This document shows, one piece after another, positions 24,060 to 36,460 of a stretch of DNA of 64,000 bases (the stretch's first letter is position 1; the number at the start of each line of letters is the position of its first letter). Below the pieces are notes generated by a model. The model was not told where the DNA came from. It was given only the letters and a program-made list of their open reading frames with translations, and searched no databases. Origin of the DNA: Sipunculus nudus. Its lineage: Eukaryota > Annelida > Sipuncula > Golfingiida > Sipunculidae. Location of the stretch: the NCBI GenBank assembly GCA_026874595.1, contig CM049313.1, positions 29,942,008 to 30,006,007 on the forward strand, given 5' to 3'. The translations under genes and the position numbers were made by a program.

Positions 24060-24103
<44 letters not shown>

Positions 24104-24192
24104 CATCTAATTGATAACAAAAATGTCATTAAAAATCATAACTATAATTGTGACTGTAAAAAAAGGGGAGAACGAATAAAATGTAAGATAAT
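23124..24192. other. AT-rich sequence with two (TA)n runs
   Basis: (TA)n runs lie at 23303-23347 and 24062-24101. 23130-23285 has short alternating copies of 'tgactgaaaattt' / 'cagtcaattt'-like words. The left terminus of Helentron 1 should lie in this interval, but I could not fix it. Confidence 0.5.
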
Positions 24193-24835
24193 TCATTTAT
24201 ACCTGAAAGAACAAAATCTGATGTCATGATCAGAGAAGTATGTATCATGAATTTCTGCAGTAACTTCTCGTGTACCTACATTGTTGTGACAGATATGGTC
24301 AATCAGGGTACCCCTATCTGTTGTAGGTTTTCTTACAAATTGTTCAAATCCACATTGCATCATCATTCCGGGTAACTTACTTTCTTGCTTGTCATTCAGG
24401 TTATCATTGAAGTCTCCTAGTACAAACACAGGCAAATTCAATGGCAAAGATGTAATAAGAGAACGAAATCTTGTGCAAAAGTGCTCAAGTGGGTGTAACG
24501 GTTTCCTGTATACAACAATCACAATGATATCCGATTCGTGTACTTTAAATTTCACAATTTTACATTCCAGTGTTTCACAGTCGACAGTCAAATCCTCTGG
24601 CTGTAATTTTTTCTTTACACAAATCATGACATCGTGCAATCCACTATGGTTCAGCTCAGGTGGAACATTTTGTCTAAATAGCTGATACTGGTTCTTTTCT
24701 GAAAAAAACATCAATGCTGTGTTCATCCGTCAAATAGGTTTCGGTGAAACAGATCACATCTGTGCCATCGAAAATTCGAGCTTGTTTTGCACTCAATATA
24801 TCAGGTATTTTTTAAAGAAAATACCGTATGATCAA
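24193..24835 (-). pseudogene. Helentron 1 endonuclease (APE/EEP-like) domain
   Basis: This is the C-terminal domain, expected to cleave DNA at the target. The N part reads ...SAKQARIFDGTDVICFTETYL (about 24719-24800) and contains the catalytic Glu of the TET motif. A frameshift in a T-run (about 24700) leads to the main frame (24193-24726), which has VVYRKPLHPLEHF, the GDFN motif, DRGTLIDHICHN and the intact catalytic SDHD (24222-24233). The first motif reads GHLIIR where GHxNxR is expected, so the Asn seems replaced by Ile. A TAA near 24812 separates it from the helicase in the same frame. Confidence 0.8.
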
Positions 24836-24879
24836 ATGGCCGATTACTGTCAAATTAGGTGTACGGTGTTCAAGCAGTG

Positions 24880-26395
24880 ACAATTTTTCAGATGGTATTG
24901 TGTTCGGTCGCATTTCCTGCATCTGATCTTCAATTTTGCGGTCAGTCTTTATTCCAGTAGCATCAAAGTCTACTATATGTAAACCTTCCAATGTCTTGAC
25001 CCGACTTAATGCAACATAAGCTTGTCCTTTTCCAAACCGCTTTGCCTTTTTCATGCTCACAACAATTTTGTCTATTGTTAGACCTTGGCATTTGTTGATG
25101 GTAATTGCCCATGCTAATGTTAATGGGAATTGCCTTCTAGCAATCTGAGCTTTTTTATTCCCTTTTTCATACCTTCCTTCATGTCTCTTTATAGGCACTG
25201 CATTCGGGTGTGTTTGTTTCCACTGACTAGCACATATTGCATTCCTTCCTACAGTGTTCTCATCAAAATTCACCAAAATTGTTTGCACTTTTCCGTAGCC
25301 ATCTGGTACTATCTTTTGTACTGTTCCTATAACACCATTGACAAGGCCATCAGCAGTATCTATGTTGTATGTCAGCTTTACTCTGGCACCAACTGTCAGT
25401 ACAAGAAGCGTGTGTAATCCAGCCGTTTCAGATCTCTTTCTGACGTCTTAATTTTGTCTAAATTCAGCTGCCCAGTGCTGTCAGTCTTATCTTCTGACGC
25501 CCGAATGTTTATCCAATTGTCTTCATTCGGCTCCAGTTCCTTCAGTTTCTTCCGATTTCTTTCATCAACGTCAGAATTGTGTGCGAAAACGTGTAAAGCA
25601 TCATGGGGATAGTTCGGATCGTTTTCCTTTATTTCCCGTGATTCTAATAATGAGATATCAGCTTCGGTATGTTGTCCAGTTCTGATACGACAAAGGATTT
25701 CAGCAAAAGCACAGTCGTCTTTCTCACGCATCACCTCATCCAATACATGTAGATGGAAATTATCTTTCCATAGATTACCTTGCAGTCTTTCGACAGGATC
25801 TTTCACCGGCTGATAGATATGGGATTGTAATACTGGAGGAAGTTGATACATATCTCCAACTGCCAGAATGGAAACATTCCAAACAAAACTGAATCGTCTG
25901 AAATACCTTTGATTTTCTACAGACGCTCGTGAATGTCCAGCAGCATATCGGATCCAACCATCGATATCTCGTCAATGATCAACACCTGCAGATTCTCCAG
26001 TTTTGATCTCAATGTGTTCAATTTGACAAAAGAAATGTGATCACCGCCATATTTTTAAGTTTGAAGCGATAAAGCGGAATGTACGGTCATGCCCCCTACA
26101 TTAAAAGCAGCGACTCCAGTGGGTGCAGTCAGAAGAACGATAACGTCAGAAGGACTTGCTTTGTCTGACAATCGAAATAGTTTTCTGACATCAGAATGTA
26201 TGAGCTTGATAACATGTGATTTCCCAACTCCGCCTGGTCCACTCATGAATACGTGATAAGGTTTCACAACTTTCCTTTCTTTCAATGCTAGAATAGCTTC
26301 CTTGCACCATTTTCTATTAAAGCATACAATCTCTGTTTGCTTTTCATTTAAACTGCGCATCATCTTCCTATATTCATCATCAGTTAAAATCGGTT
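24880..26395 (-). pseudogene. Helentron 1 Pif1-like superfamily 1 helicase domain
   Basis: It would unwind DNA during rolling-circle transposition. Motif I GPGGVGKS (26217-26240) and motif Ia APTGVAAFNVGGMTVHSAL are in frame 26055-26363. After an in-frame TAA (about 26055), motif II is intact as IIDEISMVGS (DE codons 25968-25973). A TAG at 25917-25919 replaces a likely Gln codon, and a frameshift (about 25855) leads to GDMYQLPPVLQ. The next part (25396-25851) shifts again near 25405 into LTVGARVKLTYNIDT, then motif V (LAWAITINKCQGLTIDKIVV) and motif VI (GQAYVALSRVKTLEGL) in 24812-25288. Core ATPase residues survive, but the reading frame does not. Confidence 0.85.
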
Positions 26396-27066
26396 TTCGG
26401 CTTCTGTTACAAAGCCTGCCATAATTTCTGAAGCAATACCAGACTTTGGAATTTCGATCAGTTCCGCATTGGCTTCAAGATCTTGCTGATCATTTTCTCT
26501 TTCTACCTCTACACCTTCATCTTGCAAATTGTTATGTTCTGTACCAGGTGCAATATTTGCCCATGCATGTTCAGGAGGACCAAACTTTGCATTGTTTTGG
26601 ATTGCTTCTTCAACGAGTTCTAGGTTTTCTGTGTATTTATTTTCATTTACAGCTATCAAGTCTTGTGCATGAAAATAATGTGACGCATGATCTGGATAGC
26701 CGCTCAACAGATCAACATCTTCGTCTCTCCATGGGAAATACAGCATCAGCTTTGATCGATAGAAGTCACTTGGGTTCTTCTCAATACTAAACTTGTGAAA
26801 TCATTTACTGCTGGACGTCTTCTTTTGTACATAATGCCGCCGTTGTTTTTCAATTTGATCTGTTTTGGAATTTGTGCTTCACCATCCTCTCGCCCGTTCT
26901 CAATATCCAATACAACTGACACGCTGTCATTTTTGTTTTCATTCGTGTTCGCATGTCTAACTTTATAGATGGATGCAAAGTCTGCTAGACATAGATTTTC
27001 GATGCAGTCTGGTCTAAAAGAGTATCGTTCAATGATATTAATCTGAAAAATGTCTTCATCTCCGTC
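26384..27066 (-). pseudogene. Helentron 1 linker between Rep and helicase
   Basis: The segment joins Rep to the helicase. It follows the Rep ORF in frame after a TAA (about 27070). It includes IIERYSFRPDC followed by ENLCLADFASIYKV and KRRRPAV, as in other Helitrons. A frameshift near 26795 leads to MLYFPWRDEDVDLLSGY and an acidic stretch (26384-26746). Another near 26395 leads into DDEYRKMMRSLNEKQ at the start of the helicase. Confidence 0.75.
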
Positions 27067-27069
27067 TTC

Positions 27070-28260
27070 TTAATCATCTAGTTCCCTCTTTGGTTTAAGA
27101 ACGGCTGCTCGTACATCTTTGGCATCTGTTTTGACAAACAAGACCTCTTTGCTGAATTTTTTCATGGGTATGGATAATATACGGTAAACGGCTTCTTGAG
27201 CACTAACTTCACGGTGATTCAGGAATACTGAGCCTACACGTCGAAGCATGCACTTGATATCTTGATCCTTGTCTTCTTTGCATACTTGTTTCAGCAGTTC
27301 TCCAATGCCTTTTTCATTTTTCGTCATATAGGCAGCAATGTACATAACACATGTGTACGCATCTAATATGTACTGTAGATCAGTGTTTGCCTGTCAAGCT
27401 TTGAGTATCACTGGATTGTAAGGATTGATGCAACATTCAGCAGGTGATCTCTTTAATACCATCGTTTTTCCTCTTTGTGACACCAATAACTGTTGAAGGT
27501 ATTTCTGTAGAGAGATGTTGGCTTTGTCTAGAATTTGGTCCAGTTTGGTGTCTTTCAGTGTATCATGGTCAGACATTACATCTTTCACTTTTTGGAGTAC
27601 ACGGGATGCACGATCTTTTTTCAGTTTGGCCATTTCATCATCTGGTTCTTTTGCAAGCACTGTTACAGGACTAGGTGGTCTAGGAAAGCTAAATCTACAA
27701 GGTCCTTTTTTCTTGCAATAACTCGAATGACTGTGAGTCTGCAATATTTTCACAAGCCTATTGAGTTTCATCTTCATCACCAGGTATAGCACAAGAAACG
27801 TATTTGTCAACAAATGATATAACTACCTCATCTGGATCAATTTTCGGAGCATCTTTTACCCATAAAAGTGTATGTGCGTGGGGAGAACGACGGGCCTGAA
27901 ATTCGATTCGAATTACGTAGTCAACAATCTCTCCTAATGGCTGCGCTTTTGATTTGAGAACATCTCTGAACAATAGTTCTAATCTGTACTGAAACTGCCG
28001 TGCAGCTGTAACTGGATTTCGTCTCAACCACTGTGACCCCACAACGAAAGATAAATGTTTCACTTCATCATCGGTCAGTATTGTCCCATACTGTCTTGCT
28101 ATCGTTTGAATTACGTTAGGCCATTGCATGTCAGCAGCAGAAATCGTAAAAAACCAAAGTTGGTTTTCTAAGCTGTCGCACCATGCCTAGGACATCATAA
28201 AACACAGTCTGGAAATAAGCAGGGGTCCCCCTTATGTTTTTCAATTTTCTATAGGCCTGA
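27070..28260 (-). pseudogene. Helentron 1 Rep (HUH endonuclease) region
   Basis: This enzyme nicks and religates DNA through Tyr linkages. The Helitron-like N domain begins at KLKNIRGTPAYFQ (about 28180-28250). A frameshift near 28155 precedes FTISAADMQWPNVI. The HUH motif is SPHAHTLLW (HAH codons 27872-27880) in frame 27758-28129. A further shift gives the Zn-type HSHSSYCKKKGPCRFSFP box. A TGA near 27396 probably replaces Trp. The Tyr pair in CVMYIAAYMTK (Tyr codons 27340-27342 and 27328-27330) fits the two-tyrosine active site. All catalytic residues that I can identify are present. Confidence 0.85.
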
Positions 28261-28454
28261 TCTGATTTGATCAAGTGTTTCATTTGCTCTACATTTTTTA
28301 CAACCCCTGCAGTAAGACGTTGCCCCTGAAACCGTTTGCCGCTACCGTTCGGAAAATGAAGTGATTAATATCACTTGTGACTTGGTTACATTCCGTGGCG
28401 TACTGTGCACTGAAAATGTACTCAAAATCTTGAAAACCTACCATCAACATCAAG

Positions 28455-29330
28455 CTATCTTTGGTTGAAGTATTTCCGGAGATTTATCTGGACAGGCCGT
28501 TCAGCTGTCAAAGCATTTGTTCCAGTAGGATACTTGTCAGGATTTGATAACTCTTCAAAGTTAGAATCACTCAAAAGTGGCATTGGCTTTTCTCCTTCAG
28601 CTGGTGCTACACTGATTATTTTGTTAAGTAATGTAGGGTCTTCATTCACCATACTAGTTTCATAGGGTAGGCCACGCACTTTACTTGCTTCTTCAAATGC
28701 ATATTCATCTTGTTCCTTCAAGTCTTCATCGTCTTCGGAACATGAAAAGTTTGAATCGTTCATGCCGGTTTGAATGAACTGGGTATTTTCAGGAACAACG
28801 TGGCAAACATCCTGAGCAACCATTCTTTCATCTGTTTCGGCTTTCGGCTGAAATATCACATAATGCGACTGTCCTAAAAGGCCGACGTCAAATTCATTCA
28901 TTTCATTTCTTTCAACTCTCGGAATTACCGTGTGAACCATCATAGCACTTGTTGAGTGAACATGAACTTTCACACAATACATATCTGCCAAATCCTGCAG
29001 CACTAAATGATCACCCCAACTGTGATTTCTCAATTCATCTATGTATCTTATCCACTGGATTTCTCTCTGTGTATCTCTATCTGGTATCTGATTAACGATC
29101 AGATCTTCAGCATTTATTTGATCCGTGTCAGCATTTGCCACGTCCTGACTTTCAACTCTCGCAGCTATGAAATCAATGTAACGTTCCCCGTTTTTCTCAA
29201 TATAATCAGCTACTTTTTCGCGCAACTGAATTGCGTTTGTGTCTGTTATCTCTCAAGATGATACCAAAAGGCATAGAACATACAATTTCCATCTCGTGGA
29301 ACCTCAAGAATATTCATTCCACTCTGTCTA
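28455..29330 (-). pseudogene. Helentron 1 OTU-like cysteine protease domain
   Basis: OTU proteases remove ubiquitin; their role in Helitrons is not established. The catalytic box EVPRDGNCMFYAFWYHL is readable with Cys in DGNC (29282-29293). A one-base frameshift near 29256 separates it from the rest (28455-29225): REKVADYIEKN, SWGDHLVLQDLADMYCVKVHV, and LLGQSHYVIF, which supplies the catalytic His. After the domain comes IISVAPAEGEKPMPL, a Helitron linker motif also present in Helentron 2. Order and spacing fit OTU well. Confidence 0.85.
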
Positions 29331-30178
29331 GCCATGATACCGAGCTTCTCATTCTCATTTTGCAGTTGCTAACATCGGCCACATGAATATCTTTTAAAGG
29401 ACGTTGCATTTGTTCAATCACGTCTTTGTCTCTGTCTTTCTTCTGCAATTTCATCCTGATTTTCCATGATTCCCAAAGGTAAACAGTCATTTTCACCTGT
29501 CCGTGAAACAGCTTCCCAAAGTGCAAGATCATCCTTTCTTGAATCATCTACCCAATTTTCATTTATTTTAATATTTGCATAATGGGGATTCCCTTTTTGT
29601 AACCATCTGAGAGCATTCATCACTACATCAGGTCTAATAGAATCATACATATAGTGCGAACTGTGTTTCAAACTTCGCTTCAACTTCATTCCAACAACTT
29701 GCGACTCGGAGGGTAGTCTTGGCAGAACGTCACATACCGCATCCAGTTTAGATAGGACGTTTACTGCTGGTCCGTGAATTTCATGTTGTTTGCCTCGTGG
29801 TAAGCCGACCATTTTCATGAAAGCTATTCTCTGACAAATCAGTCTCGATTCAAGAGCATTTAGATCTCTTAGTTCATTTGGTGGATCAACCAAAGACAAA
29901 TTATTAGCTTTTGACTGTGCGGGCAATTTTCCTCTTTTCAGTGTCAAGTGACATATTCAGCAGATCTATTCTTCGTTGTTGTAAGAAATTTGACGAAATG
30001 CTAATACATCTGCCAACATAGATTCTGAAATTTTATCATACTTTTCTTCTTTCAAATGCAAGACCGAGGTTCTAAACATCAAGCGGTGACAACAACAGCA
30101 CACGTAATTTGCGGATTCCCGTACTTTTTCTAAGAAATCCGATATAACAGATTTATTTTCAGGAACCGTCTTACGACA
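29314..30178 (-). pseudogene. Helentron 1 zinc finger and DUF6570 domain
   Basis: A YVCCCCHRLMF cluster (about 30082-30108) is followed, after two in-frame stops (TAG and TGA, probably former Trp and Cys codons), by ICHLTLKRGKLPAQSKANN. The DUF6570-type core then reads LNALESRLICQRIAFMKM, GLPRGKQHEIHGP and VLPRLPSESQ within 29414-29947. This domain is typical of the N-terminal part of animal Helitron proteins, and its function is unknown. The tail shifts frame into 29314-29547, leading to the OTU box. Confidence 0.8.
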
Positions 30179-30184
30179 TTCTCT

Positions 30185-31014
30185 TCATTGCTTTCTGATG
30201 AAAAATGCTGCTTTGGTCAGTCTTTTTTCAGTTTCTTGTTTTGTTTCTGTCGCTCGGGAATCATTTTGACGTTTTGACTTTAAATCAAGTCTGTTTTGTT
30301 TCTCTTTAGCAGTTTCATGTACACGTTGCAAAATGTGTCTTTCATGATCTTTGGTCAGTCTCCGTTGCTTTTCCTCAGCAGTTTCATGTGCACGTTGCAT
30401 TTAGTGTCTTTCTTCATCTTTGATAAGTCTCTGTTTTTTTCCTGAGGCGTTTCAGAATCACGTAATTCAGTCTGTCGTTCCTTTTGGGACGGAAGTCTTT
30501 GTCGCTTTTCATCAGAAGTTTCACAATCACGTAATTCAGTCTGTCGTCTCATTTGGGAGAGAAGCCTGTGTCGCTTTTCCTCAGAAGTTTCACAGTCACG
30601 TAAATTAGTCTGCCGTTTTATTTCGGAGAAAAGTCTTTCACGCTTTTCATCACATGTTTCACAATCACGTAACTCAGTCTGTCGTTTCATTTGGGACAGA
30701 AGTCTTTCTCGCTTTTCCTCGGATGTTTCGCAATCACGTGACTCTGTCTGTCGTTTCTTTATGTAGTCAAGTCTTTCTCGCTTTTGCTCAGAGGTTTCAT
30801 TATCACGTAATGCAATATGTCGTTTCCTTTGAGAGCGCAATCGTTCTTGCTTTTCCGTCACACTTTCAGTTTTCCTAGATTCTTGATGCTGTTTACGGTC
30901 ATATTCACGTCTTTCTTCTTTCTTACTTTCAGTTTCATTTGCTCTTTCTTTCCTTTTCCTCAACTTTTTTACTTTGTTTCTTTGTTCGCAACTCTTCCTT
31001 TTTGTTATCGGCAT
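30185..31014 (-). pseudogene. Helentron 1 N-terminal basic region with 23-residue repeats
   Basis: The likely start is the ATG at 31012-31014 (MPITKRKS), since the frame upstream lacks similarity. Highly charged, coiled-coil-like repeats of 23 residues follow, such as RQTELRDCETSEEKRER and RQTNLRDCETSEEKRHR, about seven in a row (69 bp each). A frameshift near 30420 and a TAA near 30402 break the run. It continues as AHETAEEKQRRLTK repeats down to 30185. Possibly a nucleic-acid-binding or self-association region; Helentron 2 has an analogous but unrelated 42-residue repeat. Confidence 0.8.
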
Positions 31015-31304
31015 TATTGCAAGTACGATCAGATACAATTAAAAATAACCCTTTTATTCCGTTACTCTAGCACTCAGTATACATGCACTGAACACAGGAC
31101 GATTTCAACAATAAGAGATAACCACACATAAAGAGCACACATGAAAGAACCAACAACTTTGACGAATATGTTACAATATATTCAGACCTAAACGTATCGT
31201 ATTGATATATTTATAATATTTTTATATGCACTTTTCTTTGTTTTTAAATTTTACTTCAGTCACGGGGAATGCAACTAAAAAAATAATGATCTTAATTAGT
31301 TTTT

Positions 31305-32110
31305 TATGTGACTGCAGCTTAAACGCGATTCTCAGTCACTTATAACAAAGTTCTGTATCGTTTTAAATATTCTTTCTGTTGCGACTGCAGCTTAAGGCGT
31401 CCTTCAGTCACTTATAACAAGGTTCTCCCTCTTTTAATATTCTTTCTGTTGTGACTGCAGCTTAAGGCGACCTTCAGTCACTTATAACAAGATTCTGTAT
31501 TTTTGAATACTTTTTCGGTTGAGACTGCAGTGTAAACGCGATTCTCAGTCACTTATAACAAGGTTCTGTATCGTTTAATATTCTTTCCGTTGCGACTGCA
31601 GCTTAAGGCACTCTCAGTCACTTATATCAAGGTTCTCGATCTTTTAATATTCTTTCTGTTGTGACTGCAGCTTAAGGCGACCTTTAGTCATAACAAGATT
31701 CTGTATCTTTTAATACTCTTTCTGTTGTGACTGCAGCTTAAAGCGTCATTCAGTTACTTACAACAAGGTTCTCTTAATATTTTTCTGTTGTGACTGTAGC
31801 TTAAGGCACTCTTAGTCACTTATAACAAGGTAATCTGTTAATATTCTTTCTGTTGTGACTGCAGCTTAAGGCGACCTTCAGTCACTTATTTCAAGGTCCT
31901 CGATCTTTTAATATTCTTTATGTTGCGACTGCAGCTTAAGGCACTATCAGTCACTTATATCAAAGTTCTCGATCTTTTAATTTTCTTTCTGTTGTGACTG
32001 AAGCTTAAGGCACTCTCAGTCACTTATAACAAGCTTCTCGGTCTGTTATTCTTTCTGTTGTGACTGCAGCTTAAGGCACTCTCAGTCACTTACAACAAGC
32101 TTCTCTATCT
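31305..32110. repeat. Twelve-copy ~70-bp minisatellite with internal foldback
   Basis: Units start with 'gtgactgcagcttaagg', continue with 'cttcagtcacttataacaag' and end with 'tcttttaatattctttctgtt'. Gactgcag-type words occur at about 31313, 31384, 31453, 31524, 31596, 31663, 31729, 31792, 31857, 31928, 31997 and 32060, that is every 63-72 bp. Each unit can pair TGACTG with CAGTCA. The array lies about 300 bp upstream of the Helentron 1 start codon, so it may be part of its 5' region. Confidence 0.85.
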
Positions 32111-32460
32111 TTAATATTCTTTCTCTTTGCTTACCTCTGGTTTTCTGCAATTGTATTTATCTTCAGTGCTTATTGTTTTTTTCTTGAGTACTTTTTGTTT
32201 GGCTTTTTGTTCTTTTTGTTCGTTTTGTTCTTTTTGTTCGTATTGTTCGTATAATTCTTATTGTTTTTTTCTGCTTTGCCGATTCTACTGCAACTCTTCT
32301 GCCTAGAAGTCAAACTTTAAATTATATAATTGGAAAAATCTTCCCAGCGCCAACACGAACCTGAAAAAAGAGCAAGTATTATTAGGTTTTTGCAAATTAT
32401 TGACTGTCAAAACTAAACTATCGACTTAATTAAAATCTAATATCTTCCTCTATCTTTGTA
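32111..32460. repeat. Low-complexity TTGTTC-rich stretch
   Basis: 32160-32275 consists of 'tttttgttcgtttt'-like words. It is followed by 'tctgctttgccgattctactgcaactcttctgcc', which matches the start of the duplicated block below in degenerate form. Confidence 0.5.
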
Positions 32461-34300
32461 TCTGATTGCTATGCTGAATTCACTGCAACGATGCGCCTAC
32501 AAAAGAAAATTGCTATTCATTTGTATGTTGAAATCTAAAAAACCTGAACTCTCCCCATCCCGACACGATCTGAAATAAAGAAATTATTATTAGATTACGA
32601 AAAACTTATAAACTTTTCGAAATGGAAAACTTTAAGTAATTAATTAATCCTTACAGATATTTCATATTCTCAGATAGTATACACGGGTACTTGCAATAAA
32701 ACGTAGACTTTATTGCGCAACTCTCGACATTCAGTACACAAGCAAGACTAAATTTCACCTGTAAGAAATAACCACACAATAAACAAGTAAGATCTGTATT
32801 ATCAGTTTATGGAATGCAAAACGCTGTTATTTATTCATATATGTTTATAAGTATAACGTTCTTCTTGATTTCTTTACACAGCCAGACGGAGCCAAGCCAA
32901 AAAAATCCTTATATATGGCTTACTTACAATGGTGAACCTCTGTGATGAGACATCATTTTAAGCGACAAACCGCGAGTTTTACAGACTTTCTCGCAATTTT
33001 AAGCGACAAACCGCGAGTTTTACAGACTTTCTCGCAATTTTAATGACAATCTTGGGCGTTCTTGTGGCTTTCTGAATCGTGTTTTCTTTCTTTCTGTATC
33101 GTAATATATGACTTTATATATCATTTTTGGTGACTTAAATTTCTTCCTATATCGTTTTGACTTTATTGTATTGATAAATATGCCTTTCTTGGTGGGATAA
33201 ATATGGCTTTCTTGCTTTGATAATGGCTTTCTGTAGATTTGATATAATGCCTTTCAGTGCACTTGATACAATCCCTTTCAGTGCACTTGATATAATGGCT
33301 TTCTGTGCGTTTGATACTGGTTTTCTGTGGATTTATTACCGACTTTCTGTGGAATTATCACTAATTTTCTGTGGGATAATATAGTGACTATATCGTGACA
33401 ATATTGTGACTATAAATTTTAATCCTTGGTGCGTACTGTCTGCTTAGCTGAATTCACTGCACCAATGCACCTACAAAACACAACTGCTATTCATTTGTAC
33501 GTTGAAATATGAAACCTTACAGATATTTCCTATTTTCAGATAGTATACACGGCACTTGCAATAAAACGTAGACTTTGTTTTATAACTCTGACACACTGTA
33601 CACAAGCCGGATCAGATTTCTCTTTTAAGAAATAACCACACAAGAAAGAAGGACGATCTGTCAGATTAGTTTATTGATAGCAAAATGCAGTAATTTATTT
33701 ATGTATGTTCACAAGTATAACCACCTTAATTTCCTAACAGAGCCAGAAGGAGCCAACCCAAAAAATCTATATATATGGCTTACCTATAATGGTAAACCTG
33801 TGAGATTAGACATCACTATAAGCGACAAACCGCGAGTTTTACAGACTTTCTGGCAATTTTAATGACAATCTGGGGCGTTATTATGGCTTTCTGAATCGTT
33901 GCGACTTTCTTCCTGTATCGTAATATACGACTTTATCAATCGTTTGTTGTGACTTTCTTTCTGTATCGTTATAACGGCTTTCTTGTATTGATAAATATGT
34001 CTTTCTTGCTTGGATAAATATGGAATTCTTACTTTGACAGTGGCTTTCTGTAGATTTGATATAATGGCTGTGAATTTGATTAAATGGCTTTCTGTGGATT
34101 TATTATCTACTTTCTGTGGAATTGTTACTGATTTTATGTTGAATTATTACTGACTTCTGTGAGATAATATAGTGACTATATCCTGACTATATTGTGACTA
34201 TATAATCCTCGGTTCGTACTGTCTGCTTTGCTGATTTCGCTGCGTCTGAAAAAAATGAACTGTGGAGAAAGAAAACTGGATCTCTGCCCAATGCTAACAA
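32460..34300. repeat. Tandemly duplicated ~0.8-1 kb blocks
   Basis: Block starts 'gctgaattcactgca' occur at about 32472 and 33450, with a shortened copy at 34228. Within blocks, 'tagtatacacgg..acttgcaataaaacgtagactt', 'aagaaataaccacaca', 'agcgacaaaccgcgagtttt' and runs of 'atggctttctgtggatttg' recur. The first block holds a perfect 41-bp tandem pair (32960-33000 and 33001-33041). No coding frame is supported. Confidence 0.65.
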
Positions 34301-36358
34301 CAACCTGAAAAACAAAGAACATCGTTATCAGATTACTGGAAATTATAAATGTACAAAGTATGAAATTTATGAGGAATAAAATATATATTAGTACTATAAT
34401 TTCTTGATTCAATCTAAAGATCAACCAAATAGTATGTTATCTGATGCATTTTGCTGACCAAAATTTAAAAAAAACCCCATTAAAGTAGCAGTAGGATAAA
34501 TGCCGAATAAGACATTAAAGTTTCTGATTTGTGTATTTAATTAACGTATTCCAATGCAACTCATATGGTACATCCCTTAAAATATATGGAAAGCATTGTA
34601 GAACTGCATCTGTAAACTTTTAGAACATCAAAAACTAAGTAATTATATTGATAATACCCAACCCACATACAGGTTGGAAGTATATTGTTTTAATATGCCC
34701 ATTCATTTACTGTTATTTATTGCAATGAGAAAGTACCATCACCCATCTTGAAACCTGACAATTATCTAATTATCATACATCTTACCTGATCAAAGTGTCC
34801 TTATTAAATGTCTTTTGGGAAATCAACTTACATTTGTTGTGTAACAATATGACCTTGGAACCAAGATCTGCCCCATAGAAATAAAAACTTACCTTTCACT
34901 CTTCTTTCAGATATACCCCTCAGGAGAGATAAATTAAACTTATAAATAAACAATTATAAATACTTACACATTCAAGATACGTCCAAACAGACAATGCAAG
35001 AATTACTGACCACCAACATATATATAATCGCAGCCATTTTCATATTAAACGATACACTAGTTCAACATGTACTTATTTCTTTTATCAATAGGTCTATCAC
35101 AATTAATTTGTCTAAAGATAACTTTAAATCTACCTTAAATTTCTTTGCTATACTTCATCAGCCCATCCTTTTTTTCAAGTTCTAAACAATTCCTTGTACA
35201 AAAGCAAGCATACACAGTTTAAACTTGACCAAAATGCCTTTCCTACTCACCATCAGAGGAAATTAATTACCTGGATATAATTCATTTTAATAAACCCCTT
35301 TTACCAGACACAAATGAAAAGTTTACGTCTCTGAAACTGGCTCGCAAATAAAATCGTTTAGCTCCGTCCATTACATAATAAGTCCCGCGATTACTCTTAA
35401 ATGAATATTTATTATATTTTATATTGTTCACGATATTTCAAACATTTATATAGGTATATTTACAATACAGAAACAGAAGTGTCACCTAACAGTTCTATAT
35501 TAAAAATACGAACATTTCAGCGAATGACATGCAAATAAAAGTCTCCATGCTACACATTATAACAAATGAAATACCTAGGAGTAAGTCTTTTAAATACACC
35601 CTATTACCAGAAACAAAAGAAAAGCTTTCATCATTTTGAAAGTCGCTTCTTAATGAAATCATTCAGCTCGCTCCACTATATAAATCGCGCTGCTTCTCAC
35701 ACGTTTTTATATTATTTATTATATAACCTTCATGATATTTTAAATATGTATATAGCTATATTTACAATATAAATATAACGCTGCTCACAAGTCTACAGAT
35801 AAAATTTCCATGTCCATATAAGCTTACATAACAGCCTTCTTTTATATCAAATGACCCACTAGTTCCTGGTGTACCTTATCTTTTTATACAAATAAATCTG
35901 TAACATTAAATGTTGGTCAACTTGAAAAAACTTCAAATTTTGCTTAATTTTTGAGCTGTGCAGCATTCATATGAAATTAAGTACTTATATTTAAACCCTT
36001 TTTTATGCCAGAATATAAGCAGAAACAAAAGAACATCTTGCATCCAAACTCTATTTTTCCACCAAATAGAATAAGCAAATACAGCAATGTCGTCATAAAC
36101 TACTTTACAACGGAATATCACTTTCAAGGTTAAACTTAATGCATGAACAGTACATCAAAACCAAACCGTTTTGATAAAGATTTTCTTATATATATGTACT
36201 TCTTTTTAATACGATTTATTCGGATTCTTCTTCCGTAAATAATTAAAATAACTGTCCTTTTTAACGTGCGTTCATGAAAACAAGATATTCATATTCTATT
36301 CGTACAGTTATTTCAATTATATCCAATATACAGCGACACTCGTACACATTGTTCTCCC
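34301..36358. other. AT-rich sequence with faint dispersed repeats
   Basis: Pairs such as 'ccagaaacaaaagaaaagcttt' (about 35604) and 'ccagacacaaatgaaaagttta' (about 35305) suggest old duplication. Short frames here show no domain. Confidence 0.45.
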
Positions 36359-36460
36359 GCCCAAGCAGTGTGAGAATAGAACAGGAATCGACGTTAAGCT
36401 AAATTTAATGCCCAAGCAGTGTGAGAATAGAACAGGAATCGACGTTAAGCTAAATTTAAT
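36359..36460. repeat. Perfect 51-bp tandem duplication
   Basis: Two adjacent copies (36359-36409, 36410-36460) beginning 'gcccaagcagtgtgagaata' appear identical. A single diverged occurrence of the surrounding 'cagcgacac' context recurs near 36740, so this is a recent slip or duplication in an older repeat. Confidence 0.9.

Larger units (their letters stand above)
24193..31014 (-). mobile_element. Helentron 1: decayed endonuclease- and OTU-bearing Helitron
   Basis: A continuous minus-strand series of domains in Helentron order: coiled basic repeats, CCCC finger, DUF6570, OTU protease, Helitron-like N domain, HUH Rep with a two-tyrosine motif, Pif1-type helicase, and APE-like endonuclease. 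The protein is split by many frameshifts and single in-frame stops, but most motifs are readable, so decay is moderate. Terminal sequences were not identified; the given span is the coding extent. The nearby 31305-32110 minisatellite probably belongs to the 5' region. Exonuclease-endonuclease domains in Helitrons define the Helentron group (established knowledge). Confidence 0.85.

Noticed and set aside
30420-31131. Plus-strand frames opposite the Helentron 1 repeats
   Set aside because: Antisense shadows of the minus-strand 23-residue repeats.
31305-32110. CRISPR-like spacing of direct repeats
   Set aside because: Whole units are similar, with no unique spacers, and the context is eukaryotic transposon DNA. 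It is a minisatellite.
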